A stretch of 64,000 nt of DNA, from positions 143,243 through 207,242 of the forward strand of contig NZ_JAJDJU010000003.1 of NCBI RefSeq assembly GCF_020567705.1, written 5' to 3'. Positions 35,558 through 43,568 of this stretch are shown in pieces. A program made the translations under genes and the position numbers. This stretch comes from Acidocella sp. KAb 2-4 (GTDB lineage Bacteria; Pseudomonadota; Alphaproteobacteria; Acetobacterales; Acetobacteraceae). The stretch's first letter is position 1. Each line of letters starts with the position of its first letter. The notes beneath the pieces were generated by a model. That model saw only the letters and a program-made list of their open reading frames with translations. It did no database searches and was not told the origin of the DNA.

Positions 35558-36442
35558 ATGAGCGACGCCGCCGGGCTGGCCGGGGCCGACCCGGTGCGGC
35601 GCACCTATGAGATCGAGGACCCGACCAACCTCTATTTCATCCATCCGATTTCGGCGCGGCTGGTGCCGGTTTTCGCCAAGCTCGGGGTTACGCCCAATGC
35701 CGTATCGCTGATCGGCATGGGCTGCGGCATTCTGGCCGGGCTCGCCTACCGGTTTTATGGGCAGACATGGAGCGCGGGCCTCGGCTTTCTGCTGATGCTC
35801 GCCTGGCATGTGATGGATGGCGCCGATGGCCAACTCGCGCGGCTGACCAAGAGTTACTCCGAACTCGGCAAGGTGCTGGACGGTATCTGCGACTACGTGA
35901 CCTTCACCGCGGTTTATGCCGGGCTGGCGGTGGCGATGAGCGCCACGCTGGGCGGCTGGGCCTGGGTGCTGGTGGCGGTGTCGGGCGTGGCGCATGCGGT
36001 GCAGTCGGCGGCGTATGAGATGCAGCGGCAGGATTACAATTTCTGGGGCTGGGGGCGGCAATCCGCCGCCTTGCCCAAATTGGACGCCATGCCCCAGGGA
36101 GTCGCCGGGCATCTGCATCACCTCTATGCGCGGGTGCAGCTTTGGGCCGCTGGCGGGGCGGCGGAATTCCACGCGGCGTTCAGCGCCGTGCTGGCGGCTC
36201 AGCCGGCGCGCGAGGCCGGGTTGCGCGCCGCCTACCGCGAAGCTTTCGCGCCGCTGGTGCGCCGCTGGGGCGTGCTCTGCGCCAATTACCGTACGCTCGG
36301 GATCTGCATCGCGGCGCTATTGAAGCTGCCGGCGTTGTATTTCCTGTTCGAAATCTTCGGCTTCAGCGCCCTTCTGCTCCTGTTGCTCAAGGCGCAGCGG
36401 GCGCAATACCGCGCCTTTTTGGCGCGCGTGCGCGTCAGTTAA
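35558..36442 (+). CDS. CDP-alcohol phosphotransferase, probable inositol-phosphate transferase to a lipid
   Basis: A 294-residue membrane enzyme. The complete CDP-alcohol phosphatidyltransferase motif is DGADGQLAR-(8)-G-(3)-D-(3)-D (Asp87, Asp90, Asp108, Asp112). There are about six helices plus an extra soluble stretch around residues 165-245 that ordinary PgsA-type enzymes lack. It starts 2 bases after the nucleotidyltransferase stop. With CDP-inositol supplied by its neighbour, it could move inositol phosphate onto ceramide or diacylglycerol, or onto inositol phosphate as in di-inositol phosphate synthesis. The surrounding ceramide genes favour ceramide (inference). Confidence 0.85.
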   Translation: MSDAAGLAGADPVRRTYEIEDPTNLYFIHPISARLVPVFAKLGVTPNAVSLIGMGCGILAGLAYRFYGQTWSAGLGFLLMLAWHVMDGADGQLARLTKSYSELGKVLDGICDYVTFTAVYAGLAVAMSATLGGWAWVLVAVSGVAHAVQSAAYEMQRQDYNFWGWGRQSAALPKLDAMPQGVAGHLHHLYARVQLWAAGGAAEFHAAFSAVLAAQPAREAGLRAAYREAFAPLVRRWGVLCANYRTLGICIAALLKLPALYFLFEIFGFSALLLLLLKAQRAQYRAFLARVRVS

Positions 36443-37502
36443 GTTCGCGCGTCAGCCGCCAGCCGCCCAGCGCCAAGAGCAGCAAAGACGGCGCCAGTGC
36501 CGACACCGCCGGGTTCAGCGCCAGCAGCAGCCCCGCATAGCCGGTGATCTCCTGTGCCAGGAGAAACACCATGCCGAGCAGCGCACCGATCACGAGCTGC
36601 CGCCCCGCCCCGCCCGCGCGCTGCGGCCCAAACACGAAAGGCCCCGCGATCAGCGCCATGCCGATCAGCGATAGCGGAACCGCCACCATGCTCCAGAAGG
36701 CTTGCTCATAGAGCAGCGCCGCCTGATGCAGGTGTTTCAACTGCCGCACATAGGCGTAGAGGGCGAGCGGCGGCATGGTTTGGGGCGGGATCGCCAGGAG
36801 CTGCAACTGCTTGCTGGAGAGAAAAGGCTGCCAGATCAGGCTGGCTGGTTTGTCGGCCACCGGCTGGCCGTTGGTGATGGTATCGCGGGTGATGCCGCTG
36901 AGCGCCCATGTGCCGTCGGGTTGCGGGGCGGCGGTGTCGGCCTCGATCAGGCTTTGCAGCCCGCCATCCGGCCCGAAGGTGAAGATCGCCACGCCGCGCA
37001 GGTCGGCCCCGCCCGCGAAGCTCTGCACGTTGAGGAACACGCCGTTTTTCTGGGCCCAGAAGCCGCCATTGGAGAGGCCGGAGAGCGCGTCGCCCAGCGC
37101 CGCCGCCTGTTGGCGCTGGGCCGCCTGCTGCGCGGGCGGAATGATGAATTGCGCGATTATGAACAGGGCCAGGATGATGGGCAGGCATAGGCGCACCACG
37201 GCGCCGATGAGGCGCGCCTGCGACACGCCGAAGCTGCGGAAGGCGGTGAGTTCGGAGTGTCTGGCAAGCCCGCCCAGCCCCAGCAGCGTGGCCAGCAGCA
37301 TGGAGACGGGCGCGATTGGCAGCAGCCGGGCCGGCGCGGTGAGCAGGGTGTAGAGCAGCGCGTCGCGCAGCGTGTAGCGCCCCTGACCGATGAGCCCCAG
37401 CTGCTCGACGAAGCTGAGCAGGCTGAACAGCGCCGTCAGGCCGGTGGTGATGAGCAGGAAGGCGCGGCCTACCGTCCAGCCGATATAGCGGTCAAGCAGC
37501 AT
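36435..37502 (-). CDS. lptG: LptG-like ABC permease (YjgP/YjgQ family)
   Basis: 355 residues. The N-terminal helices contain LLDRYIGWTVGRAF and HSELTAFRSFGVS, the family's coupling region. A periplasmic jellyroll-like domain follows, then three C-terminal helices. The LptFG pair forms the inner-membrane core that extracts lipopolysaccharide. Its start overlaps the lptF-like gene by 11 bases. Location among sphingolipid genes, away from the usual pepA/lptD neighbourhood, leaves open whether it is the main LPS exporter or a sphingolipid-dedicated copy. It is convergent with the CDP-alcohol phosphotransferase (8-base overlap). Confidence 0.85.
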   Translation of the reverse strand: MLLDRYIGWTVGRAFLLITTGLTALFSLLSFVEQLGLIGQGRYTLRDALLYTLLTAPARLLPIAPVSMLLATLLGLGGLARHSELTAFRSFGVSQARLIGAVVRLCLPIILALFIIAQFIIPPAQQAAQRQQAAALGDALSGLSNGGFWAQKNGVFLNVQSFAGGADLRGVAIFTFGPDGGLQSLIEADTAAPQPDGTWALSGITRDTITNGQPVADKPASLIWQPFLSSKQLQLLAIPPQTMPPLALYAYVRQLKHLHQAALLYEQAFWSMVAVPLSLIGMALIAGPFVFGPQRAGGAGRQLVIGALLGMVFLLAQEITGYAGLLLALNPAVSALAPSLLLLALGGWRLTRELN

Positions 37503-38628
37503 CGCGGCTCCCGGCGGGCTGGGCAAGGCGGGGGCGGGGCGGGTTGGCAGGCGGGGCGAGCCAGCGCCGGCGCAGCGCCGGACCATACCAGAGCAGCGCG
37601 ACAATCAGCGCCAGCAGGGCGGGCGCCCACCATAGCCCGGGGAACCGCCCGACCGCGCCGTGCTGCACCCAGGTTCGTGCCGTGGTGCTGAGCAGGTAAT
37701 AGGCCGAATAGGCAAAAATGGCGGGGCCGAATTTCGCGTGGCGGTTTTGGCGCGGGCGGCCGCGGCTGAGCAGGGCGCCCAGCAGCGCCAGCAGCAGGGT
37801 GGAAATGCCGGTGGAGAACCGCCATTGCCGTTCGGCGACATCGGCGGGCAGGTCGGAGGCGATGAGATGCGCGGTGCTTGCCGCCACCGGGCTATAGCCG
37901 GGCGCGGCGGGAACGGTGCCATCGGGGGTCACGTTCAATGCCGCGGCTTCCAGAGACTGGTCGTTGCCCGGGTTGTCGCGGTCGAATTCATAAACATGCA
38001 CGCCGGTGAGATGCACCTTGCGCTGCCCGCTGGCATCGGGGGCTGCGGGGGCGGCGTTGTCGGCGAAGATCACCTCGATATGCCCGCCGCTGCGCCGCGC
38101 CACGAACACGCCCCGCGCCTGGCTGTGCGGCCCGGCGCGCTGGCTGAGAAAGATGACGCGCGAGCCATCGGCGCTGGCATAGAAGGTGCCCGCCTCCATC
38201 GCGTTCACGTTGAGCATGATGGCCGCGCGGCGGGAGATGTCGTGCGAGGTGGCATAGGCCCAGGGGCGGGCGAATACCGAGAGGCAAGCCACCCCGAGCG
38301 CCAGCCCCAAGGCCAGCGCCAGCACCGGGCGCACGAGCCTGGGCGGCCCGATGCCCAGCGCCAGCATGGCGGTGATCTCGCCATCGGCCTGCAACCGCCC
38401 AAACCCCGCCACCACGGCGATGAACAGCGAGATCGGGATCAGCACATCGAGTGCGATCAGGAGTTTCAGCCCGGTGAGAGCGGCAATGACATGTATTGGC
38501 AGCAAGCCGTTCACGGCGTCAGACAGGATTCCCGCTAAGCCATAGCCGCCAAACAACGTGGCCAGGATGGCCAAGATCACGATGAAGGGCCGCGCGATCT
38601 CACGAAGCAGATATCTGTCTATATTCAA
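37492..38628 (-). CDS. lptF: LptF-like ABC permease (YjgP/YjgQ family)
   Basis: About 378 residues with the LptF layout. The N-terminus is NIDRYLLREIARPF, helices follow with DGEITAMLALGI as coupling region, then a periplasmic beta domain and a C-terminal helix group. No ATG fits: a TTG at 38628 directly precedes the conserved start and is preferred, but a TTG at 38679 is also in frame. Divergent from acpP/spt, with a plausible promoter at 38755-38782. The cognate ATPase (LptB-like) is not in this window. Confidence 0.82.
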   Translation of the reverse strand: MNIDRYLLREIARPFIVILAILATLFGGYGLAGILSDAVNGLLPIHVIAALTGLKLLIALDVLIPISLFIAVVAGFGRLQADGEITAMLALGIGPPRLVRPVLALALGLALGVACLSVFARPWAYATSHDISRRAAIMLNVNAMEAGTFYASADGSRVIFLSQRAGPHSQARGVFVARRSGGHIEVIFADNAAPAAPDASGQRKVHLTGVHVYEFDRDNPGNDQSLEAAALNVTPDGTVPAAPGYSPVAASTAHLIASDLPADVAERQWRFSTGISTLLLALLGALLSRGRPRQNRHAKFGPAIFAYSAYYLLSTTARTWVQHGAVGRFPGLWWAPALLALIVALLWYGPALRRRWLAPPANPPRPRLAQPAGSRDAA

Positions 38629-38754
38629 GACGCCAAACCAATTCTCTCCGGCCTGTCTGAGATGGCCGGCCACCCCCAAGGCGCCAAGGAGCTCAGCCGC
38701 CCATTAGGCCCGTGACAACGCGGTGCCCGCTCTTTAATAGAGAGGCAGATGAAT

Positions 38755-38782
38755 TGTATAGTTTTTCTTGCATGACTGTCAT
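38755..38782 (-). promoter_or_regulatory. Candidate promoter for the lptF-lptG pair
   Basis: On the minus strand ATGACA (38782-38777) and TATACA (38760-38755) are separated by 16 bases, a reasonable housekeeping promoter. The -35 overlaps a perfect dyad ATGACTGTCAT (38772-38782) that could be an operator shared with the divergent acyl carrier protein gene. Confidence 0.35.
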
Positions 38783-38853
38783 CAGCGCCCGCCACCGGGC
38801 GGCTTTCGCCAAATGGGCATGCAGGAACCAGCAAAGGAGCTGCGCGGGGCCAC

Positions 38854-39105
38854 ATGTCTGACCAGGCCAATGAAATCCGGGAGACCATCTTCAGCACGCT
38901 GCGCGCGGCCCTGCCTCAGGACCGTCCGCTCTCCGACTCCACCCATATCATCGAGGATCTGGGGCTCGACTCCGTCGCGGTGATGGATTTCGTGATGGAG
39001 ATCGAGGACAAGCTGGACATCACCGTACCGCTGGACAAGATCGCCGAGGTGGTCACGCTGGGGGATCTGATCGCCACCGTGCAGCGCCTCAAGCAAGCCG
39101 CGTAA
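38854..39105 (+). CDS. Acyl carrier protein dedicated to the sphingolipid locus
   Basis: An 83-residue ACP. The phosphopantetheine serine is Ser40 in EDLGLDSVAVMDFVMEIED (DSV in place of the usual DSL). It lies 4 bases before the serine palmitoyltransferase gene, matching the acp-spt pairing seen in other alphaproteobacteria. It probably delivers the acyl chain activated by the FAAL at 30676. The AAGGAG at 38834-38839 is rather far from the ATG, but no closer start exists. Confidence 0.9.
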   Translation: MSDQANEIRETIFSTLRAALPQDRPLSDSTHIIEDLGLDSVAVMDFVMEIEDKLDITVPLDKIAEVVTLGDLIATVQRLKQAA

Positions 39106-39109
39106 CCTC

Positions 39110-40330
39110 ATGGCGCTGCTTGATAAATACGCGCCGGTGGCGGAGCAGTACCGCCAGCTGGAACTGGCTGGCGCGAATCCGTTCAACGTGACTTTCGATG
39201 AGGTGCTCTCACCCACCGAGGCGCTGATCGCCGGGCGCAAGACGCTGCTGCTCGGCACAAATAATTATCTGGGGCTGACCTATGACCCGGCGGTGGTGGA
39301 GGCGGCCGTGGCGGCCACGCGCGCCGCGGGCACCGGCACCACAGGCTCGCGCATCGCCAATGGCAGCTATGGCGGGCATAAGCGGCTGGAGGCGGCGCTG
39401 GCCGAATTCTACGGCCGGCGGCATGGCCTCGTCTTCTCCACCGGCTATCAAGCCAATCTCGGCATCATCTCGGCGCTGGCGGGTAAGGGCGATCATCTGC
39501 TGCTCGATGCCGATTCCCACGCCTCCATCTATGATGGTTCGCGCCTCGGCTATGCGCAGGTCACGCGCTTTCGGCATAACAGCCCCGATGATCTCGCCAA
39601 CCGGTTGCGCCGCCTCGCGGACGAGCCGGGCGACAAGGTGATCATCGTCGAGGGCATTTATTCGATGCTGGGCGACACCGCCCCCTTGCGCGAATTCGCC
39701 GCGGTGAAGCGCGAATACGGTGCTTATCTGGTGGTGGACGAGGCGCATTCGCTCGGCGTTCTGGGCGAGACCGGGCGCGGGCTGGCGGAGCGGGAGGGGG
39801 TGGAAGCGGATGTCGATTTCATCGTCGGCACCTTCTCGAAGAGCCTGGGCGGGGTCGGCGGCTTCTGCGTCACCGACATGGAGGGCGCGGATATCCTGCG
39901 CGTCGTCAGCCGCCCGTATATGTTCACCGCCTCGCTGCCGCCCGGCGTGATCGCCGCCACCGAGGCCGCCCTGCACGAGCTGCGCGCCCAGCCCGAATTG
40001 CAGGCGCGGCTGAACGCCAACGCGCTGCGGCTGTATCGCGGGCTGGAGGCTTTGGGCTTCGCGCTGGGGCCGGAGCCGAGCCCGGTGGTCTCCGCCATCA
40101 TGCCCTCGCCGGAGGCCGCGTTCGGCTTCTGGGCGGCGCTGCTGGAGGCCGGGCTATACACCAATGTCAGCCTGCCGCCCGCCACGCCGAAAGGGCTGGC
40201 GCTGCTGCGCTCCAGCGTCAGCGCCGCGCATACCCCGGCGCAGATCGACCGCGCCGTGGCTTTGTTCGCCGAGGTCGGGCAGGCGCTCGGGCTGCTGGCG
40301 GGGGCGCCGGGCTTGGCGGCGGCGCGGTAG
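39110..40330 (+). CDS. spt: Serine palmitoyltransferase (alpha-oxoamine synthase)
   Basis: A 406-residue PLP enzyme of the alpha-oxoamine synthase family. The PLP lysine is Lys244 in GTFSKSLGGVGG, with Asp210/His213 in VVDEAHSLG and the glycine-rich TGTTGSRIANG. It condenses serine with an acyl thioester to 3-ketosphinganine. KBL and AONS share the fold; the neighbouring ACP, FAAL, ceramide reductase-like and ceramide synthase-like genes support the SPT assignment. It appears homodimeric and soluble, as other bacterial SPTs are. Confidence 0.9.
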   Translation: MALLDKYAPVAEQYRQLELAGANPFNVTFDEVLSPTEALIAGRKTLLLGTNNYLGLTYDPAVVEAAVAATRAAGTGTTGSRIANGSYGGHKRLEAALAEFYGRRHGLVFSTGYQANLGIISALAGKGDHLLLDADSHASIYDGSRLGYAQVTRFRHNSPDDLANRLRRLADEPGDKVIIVEGIYSMLGDTAPLREFAAVKREYGAYLVVDEAHSLGVLGETGRGLAEREGVEADVDFIVGTFSKSLGGVGGFCVTDMEGADILRVVSRPYMFTASLPPGVIAATEAALHELRAQPELQARLNANALRLYRGLEALGFALGPEPSPVVSAIMPSPEAAFGFWAALLEAGLYTNVSLPPATPKGLALLRSSVSAAHTPAQIDRAVALFAEVGQALGLLAGAPGLAAAR

Positions 40331-40356
40331 CCACGCCCCAGGCCGAAGGAGGGCGG

Positions 40357-41493
40357 ATGCGCAGGGTCGGGATCTTCCGCCATAATCTCTTCAAGCTGTC
40401 GGAACCGTTTATCGCCCAGCAGGCGCAGCGCCTTAGCCGCTACCAGCCGCTTTATCTCGGCCGGCTGCGCTATGGCGCCGCCCCGGCCGGGGCGGAGGTG
40501 CTGGCGCTGGAGGACCGGACGCCCCGCGCCCGGCTGCTGCCCGCCGCATGGCACATGCTCTCCGCTGATCCGCGCCCCTATCTAACCCTGTTGGCGGGGC
40601 GCGAACCGGCCCTGATCCACGCCCATTTTGGCGTTGAGGGCGTGTATGCCCTGAAGCTGGCCGCCAGGCTCGACGTGCCACTGCTCACTACCTTTCATGG
40701 GTTCGACGCCACGCTCTCCACCCCCGGCCTGCTCGCCAACCCGGCCTGGGCGCGTTACGCGCTGGGGCGCGGGGCATTGGCGCGGCGGGGAGCGCTGTTC
40801 CTCGCCGCCTCGGGCTTTCTGCGCGGGCGGCTGCTGGCGCTGGGGTTTCCGCCTGAGCGCGTGCGCGTGCATTATATCGGCGTGGATACCGGCGCCATCA
40901 CCCCGCGCGATTTGGCGGAGGAGGAACCGGTCATCCTGCATGTGGCGCGGCTGGAGGAGGTGAAGGGCACGGCGTTTTTGATCCGCGCCTTCGCCCGGAT
41001 CGCCGCGCAATTCCCCGCCGTTCGGCTGGTGATCATCGGTGACGGCAAGCTGCGCCCCGCGCTGGAGCGGCTGGCGCGGGAGGCCGGCATCGCGCCGCGC
41101 GTCGCGTTTCTGGGGGCGCGGGCGCATGGCGAGGTGTTGGCCTGGATGCGCCGCGCCGCCGTGCTGGCGCTGCCTAGCGTGCGGACGGATTCGGGGCGCG
41201 AGGAGGGGCTGGGCATGGTGATGCTGGAAGCCGCCGCGACCGGCGTGCCGGGTGTGGGCTCGCGCGTCGGCGGCATCCCGGAAGGCATCGCGGAGGGCGA
41301 GACCGGGCTGCTGGCACCTGAACGCGACCCGGAGGCGCTGGCCGCCGCCCTCGCCACGCTGCTCGCCGATCCGGTGCTGCGCCAGCGCATGGGCGCGGCG
41401 GCGCGGGCGCGGGCGGCAGCGTGTTTCGACATCCGCCTCCAGACCGCGGCGCTGGAGGATCTCTACGACGAAATCCTGGAGGGCGGGGCATGA
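40357..41493 (+). CDS. Glycosyltransferase family 4, first copy
   Basis: A 378-residue GT-B enzyme. N-terminal features include HAHFGVEGVYALKLA and FHGFDAT; the C-terminal nucleotide-sugar site shows EEGLGMVMLEAAATGVPGVGSRVGGIPE, the EX7E motif of GT4. Retaining enzymes of this family transfer GlcNAc, mannose or glucuronic acid to lipids, including PIG-A-type GlcNAc transfer to inositol lipids. It is coupled by an ATGA overlap to the PIG-L-like deacetylase, the natural partner of a GlcNAc transferase. Confidence 0.88.
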   Translation: MRRVGIFRHNLFKLSEPFIAQQAQRLSRYQPLYLGRLRYGAAPAGAEVLALEDRTPRARLLPAAWHMLSADPRPYLTLLAGREPALIHAHFGVEGVYALKLAARLDVPLLTTFHGFDATLSTPGLLANPAWARYALGRGALARRGALFLAASGFLRGRLLALGFPPERVRVHYIGVDTGAITPRDLAEEEPVILHVARLEEVKGTAFLIRAFARIAAQFPAVRLVIIGDGKLRPALERLAREAGIAPRVAFLGARAHGEVLAWMRRAAVLALPSVRTDSGREEGLGMVMLEAAATGVPGVGSRVGGIPEGIAEGETGLLAPERDPEALAAALATLLADPVLRQRMGAAARARAAACFDIRLQTAALEDLYDEILEGGA

Positions 41494-42239
41494 GCCGCGC
41501 CGTGCTCGTCGCCGCGCACCCGGATGATGAAATCCTCTGGCTGAGTTCGGCGCTCGCCGGGGCCGATCTGGTGGTGCTGTGCTTCGGCGCGGCGCTGGGC
41601 AAGCCCAGGATGGCGGCGGCGCGGGCGCGGGCGGTGGCGGCGCTGGGGCTGAAGGCGTTGGCGTATCTGGCGCTGCCGGAGAGCGGCACGCGCAAGCTGG
41701 TGGATTGGCGAAACCCCGCGCTCACGCCGACGGGCATTGCGATTTCCAGCGCCGAAGGGCAGACGCGGTATGACGCGAATTTCGTCGCCCTGGTGGCGCG
41801 GCTGCGGCCGCTTCTGGCCGGGGCGGATGAGGTTTACACCCATAATCCCTGGGGCGAATACGGCCATCCCGAGCATATCCAGGTCTATCGCGCCGTCGCC
41901 GCCCTGCAGGGGGAGCTTGGGTTCAGGCTGTGGTTCTCCAACTATGCCGCGCCGCTCACCTGGCCATTGGCGCAAACCCTGGGCGCCGCGCCACTCTGGG
42001 CGGAGAAGCGCGCCGTGGCGCCGGATCTGCCGCTGGCCCGGCGGCTACGCGGGGTTTACCTGCGCCATGGGGTCTGGACTTGGCCGCGCCTGCATCGCTG
42101 GCCGACCGCAGAGACGCTCTACGCCCAGCCGCCCGGCCCGCGCGAGGGCTGGCGCACGCTGCGCGGCGAGACGCTGCTGGATGCCACGGCGCTGCGCTGG
42201 TGGAAGCCCGCCCGCGCCGCGCGGCGGGTGCTTGGTTAA
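41490..42239 (+). CDS. PIG-L/LmbE family zinc de-N-acetylase
   Basis: 249 residues. The zinc-binding HPDDE is at residues 10-14 (AAHPDDEILW) and the second metal/catalytic histidines lie in YGHPEHIQVY (His126, His129). The family removes N-acetyl groups from GlcNAc-phosphatidylinositol (PIG-L), GlcNAc-inositol (MshB), bacillithiol precursors and some antibiotics. It is co-translated with the GT4 upstream. In an inositol-lipid cluster, deacetylation of a GlcNAc-inositol head group is the leading hypothesis. It is convergent with the next GT4, with a 4-base overlap. Confidence 0.87.
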   Translation: MSRAVLVAAHPDDEILWLSSALAGADLVVLCFGAALGKPRMAAARARAVAALGLKALAYLALPESGTRKLVDWRNPALTPTGIAISSAEGQTRYDANFVALVARLRPLLAGADEVYTHNPWGEYGHPEHIQVYRAVAALQGELGFRLWFSNYAAPLTWPLAQTLGAAPLWAEKRAVAPDLPLARRLRGVYLRHGVWTWPRLHRWPTAETLYAQPPGPREGWRTLRGETLLDATALRWWKPARAARRVLG

Positions 42240-43468
42240 CCCCCCGGCGGCAGGATGATCGAGCGCGTGCGCGCGAAATGCGCGAACCAGCGCCGCGATT
42301 CGCGTTTCCAGATTCCGGCCTGAGCATCGCCCCAATGGCCGGGCTTGGGCGTCGCCTCATCCGCCCGCCAGGCCTGGATGGTGGCGAGGATTTTCTCCGC
42401 CCTGGCGCTCCAGGTGTAGTTCTTGTTGTCCTCGCGCGCGCCCGCGGCCAGCCGCGCCGCCAGGGCGTCATCCTCGGTCAGCGCCTTCAGCCCGGCCACC
42501 AGCGCGTCCAGCGAATCTGGTGGGCAGAGCAAGGCGGTTTCGCCGCTTTTCAGCACCTCCGCCACATCCGGCGTGTTGCCTGCCAGAATGGGGCGACCGG
42601 AGCCGAGATAGAAGAACAGCTTCAGCGGCAGCACGGTGGAGCCGAACTTGGCCAGAGGCTGCAACGAGGGTGGGATCAGCAGCACATCGGCGGCGTAGAT
42701 ATAGCGCCCGAGCGTCGCCTCGCTTTGCCAGGGCACGATGATGATATTCGGCACGGCGCGGGCCAGGGCCTCGACCGGCCCCTCGCCATAGGAGCCGACG
42801 AACAGGAAGGTGAGCTGCGGCAGGCGCTTCGCCGCCTCGATCACCAGCTCCAGCCCCTTCTTGTGGTTTACGCGGCCGGTGTAGACCACGGTTTTCGCGT
42901 CCTCCGGCACCCCGATCAGCCGCTTCGCTTCGTCCAGCGGAATTGGCGCCGCGAAGCGCCGCGGCTCGAAGCCGTTATGCACACAGCGCAGCTTCGCCGC
43001 CGGCACGCCCAGCTCGATATATTTGCGGCGCGTGTACTCCGAGTGGCAGATGCTGCCGAGAAAGCGCGGGTGGCAGAACAGCTTGTAGAGCCAGCGTTGC
43101 AGCGGCGGAATCTGGTCCGGCCAGGGGCGGTAATGGTCGAACACCACGCGCTGGCCGCAGAGGATGGACATCCACGCGACCCAGAGATTGCGCGTGTAAA
43201 CGAGATCGGCCTGCCGGAACGCCCGGCGCAGCCCGATCGTCAGCCCGCTCATGAAGTGCCGCAGCGCGGCGGGGCGCAGCGGGGCGAAGGCGCGCAAAAT
43301 GGGCATGCCCGCCAGCGCCGTAGCGGTGCCCAAATTTTCCCGCGCCACCGGCACATGCAGCCAGCTTGTCTCCAAATGCGCGCCCAGGTAGCGGGCCGTG
43401 GTGATGAACACTTCCGCATCCGCCTCGGCATTGGGCAGGACATTCTCGAAGGCGAAGAGGATTTTCAT
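42236..43468 (-). CDS. Glycosyltransferase family 4, second copy
   Basis: A 410-residue GT-B glycosyltransferase. Conserved segments are VVYTGRVNHKKGLELVIEAAK at the start of the C-terminal domain and FGSTVLPLKLFFYLGSGRPILAGN at the donor site. The N-terminal ATG at 43468 begins MKILFAFENVLPN; upstream frame is not protein-like. It is the right-hand gene of the glycolipid island; the sugar transferred is unknown. Confidence 0.85.
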   Translation of the reverse strand: MKILFAFENVLPNAEADAEVFITTARYLGAHLETSWLHVPVARENLGTATALAGMPILRAFAPLRPAALRHFMSGLTIGLRRAFRQADLVYTRNLWVAWMSILCGQRVVFDHYRPWPDQIPPLQRWLYKLFCHPRFLGSICHSEYTRRKYIELGVPAAKLRCVHNGFEPRRFAAPIPLDEAKRLIGVPEDAKTVVYTGRVNHKKGLELVIEAAKRLPQLTFLFVGSYGEGPVEALARAVPNIIIVPWQSEATLGRYIYAADVLLIPPSLQPLAKFGSTVLPLKLFFYLGSGRPILAGNTPDVAEVLKSGETALLCPPDSLDALVAGLKALTEDDALAARLAAGAREDNKNYTWSARAEKILATIQAWRADEATPKPGHWGDAQAGIWKRESRRWFAHFARTRSIILPPGG

Positions 43469-43568
43469 GCGTATTCCGGCAAAGACCCAGCCCCCGGGAG
43501 GGCCGGCGAAGGCGATGGAGAGCGCCGGGCGGCCGGCGGCGCACCCTAGGCGCAACCGCGGGGCGGGA

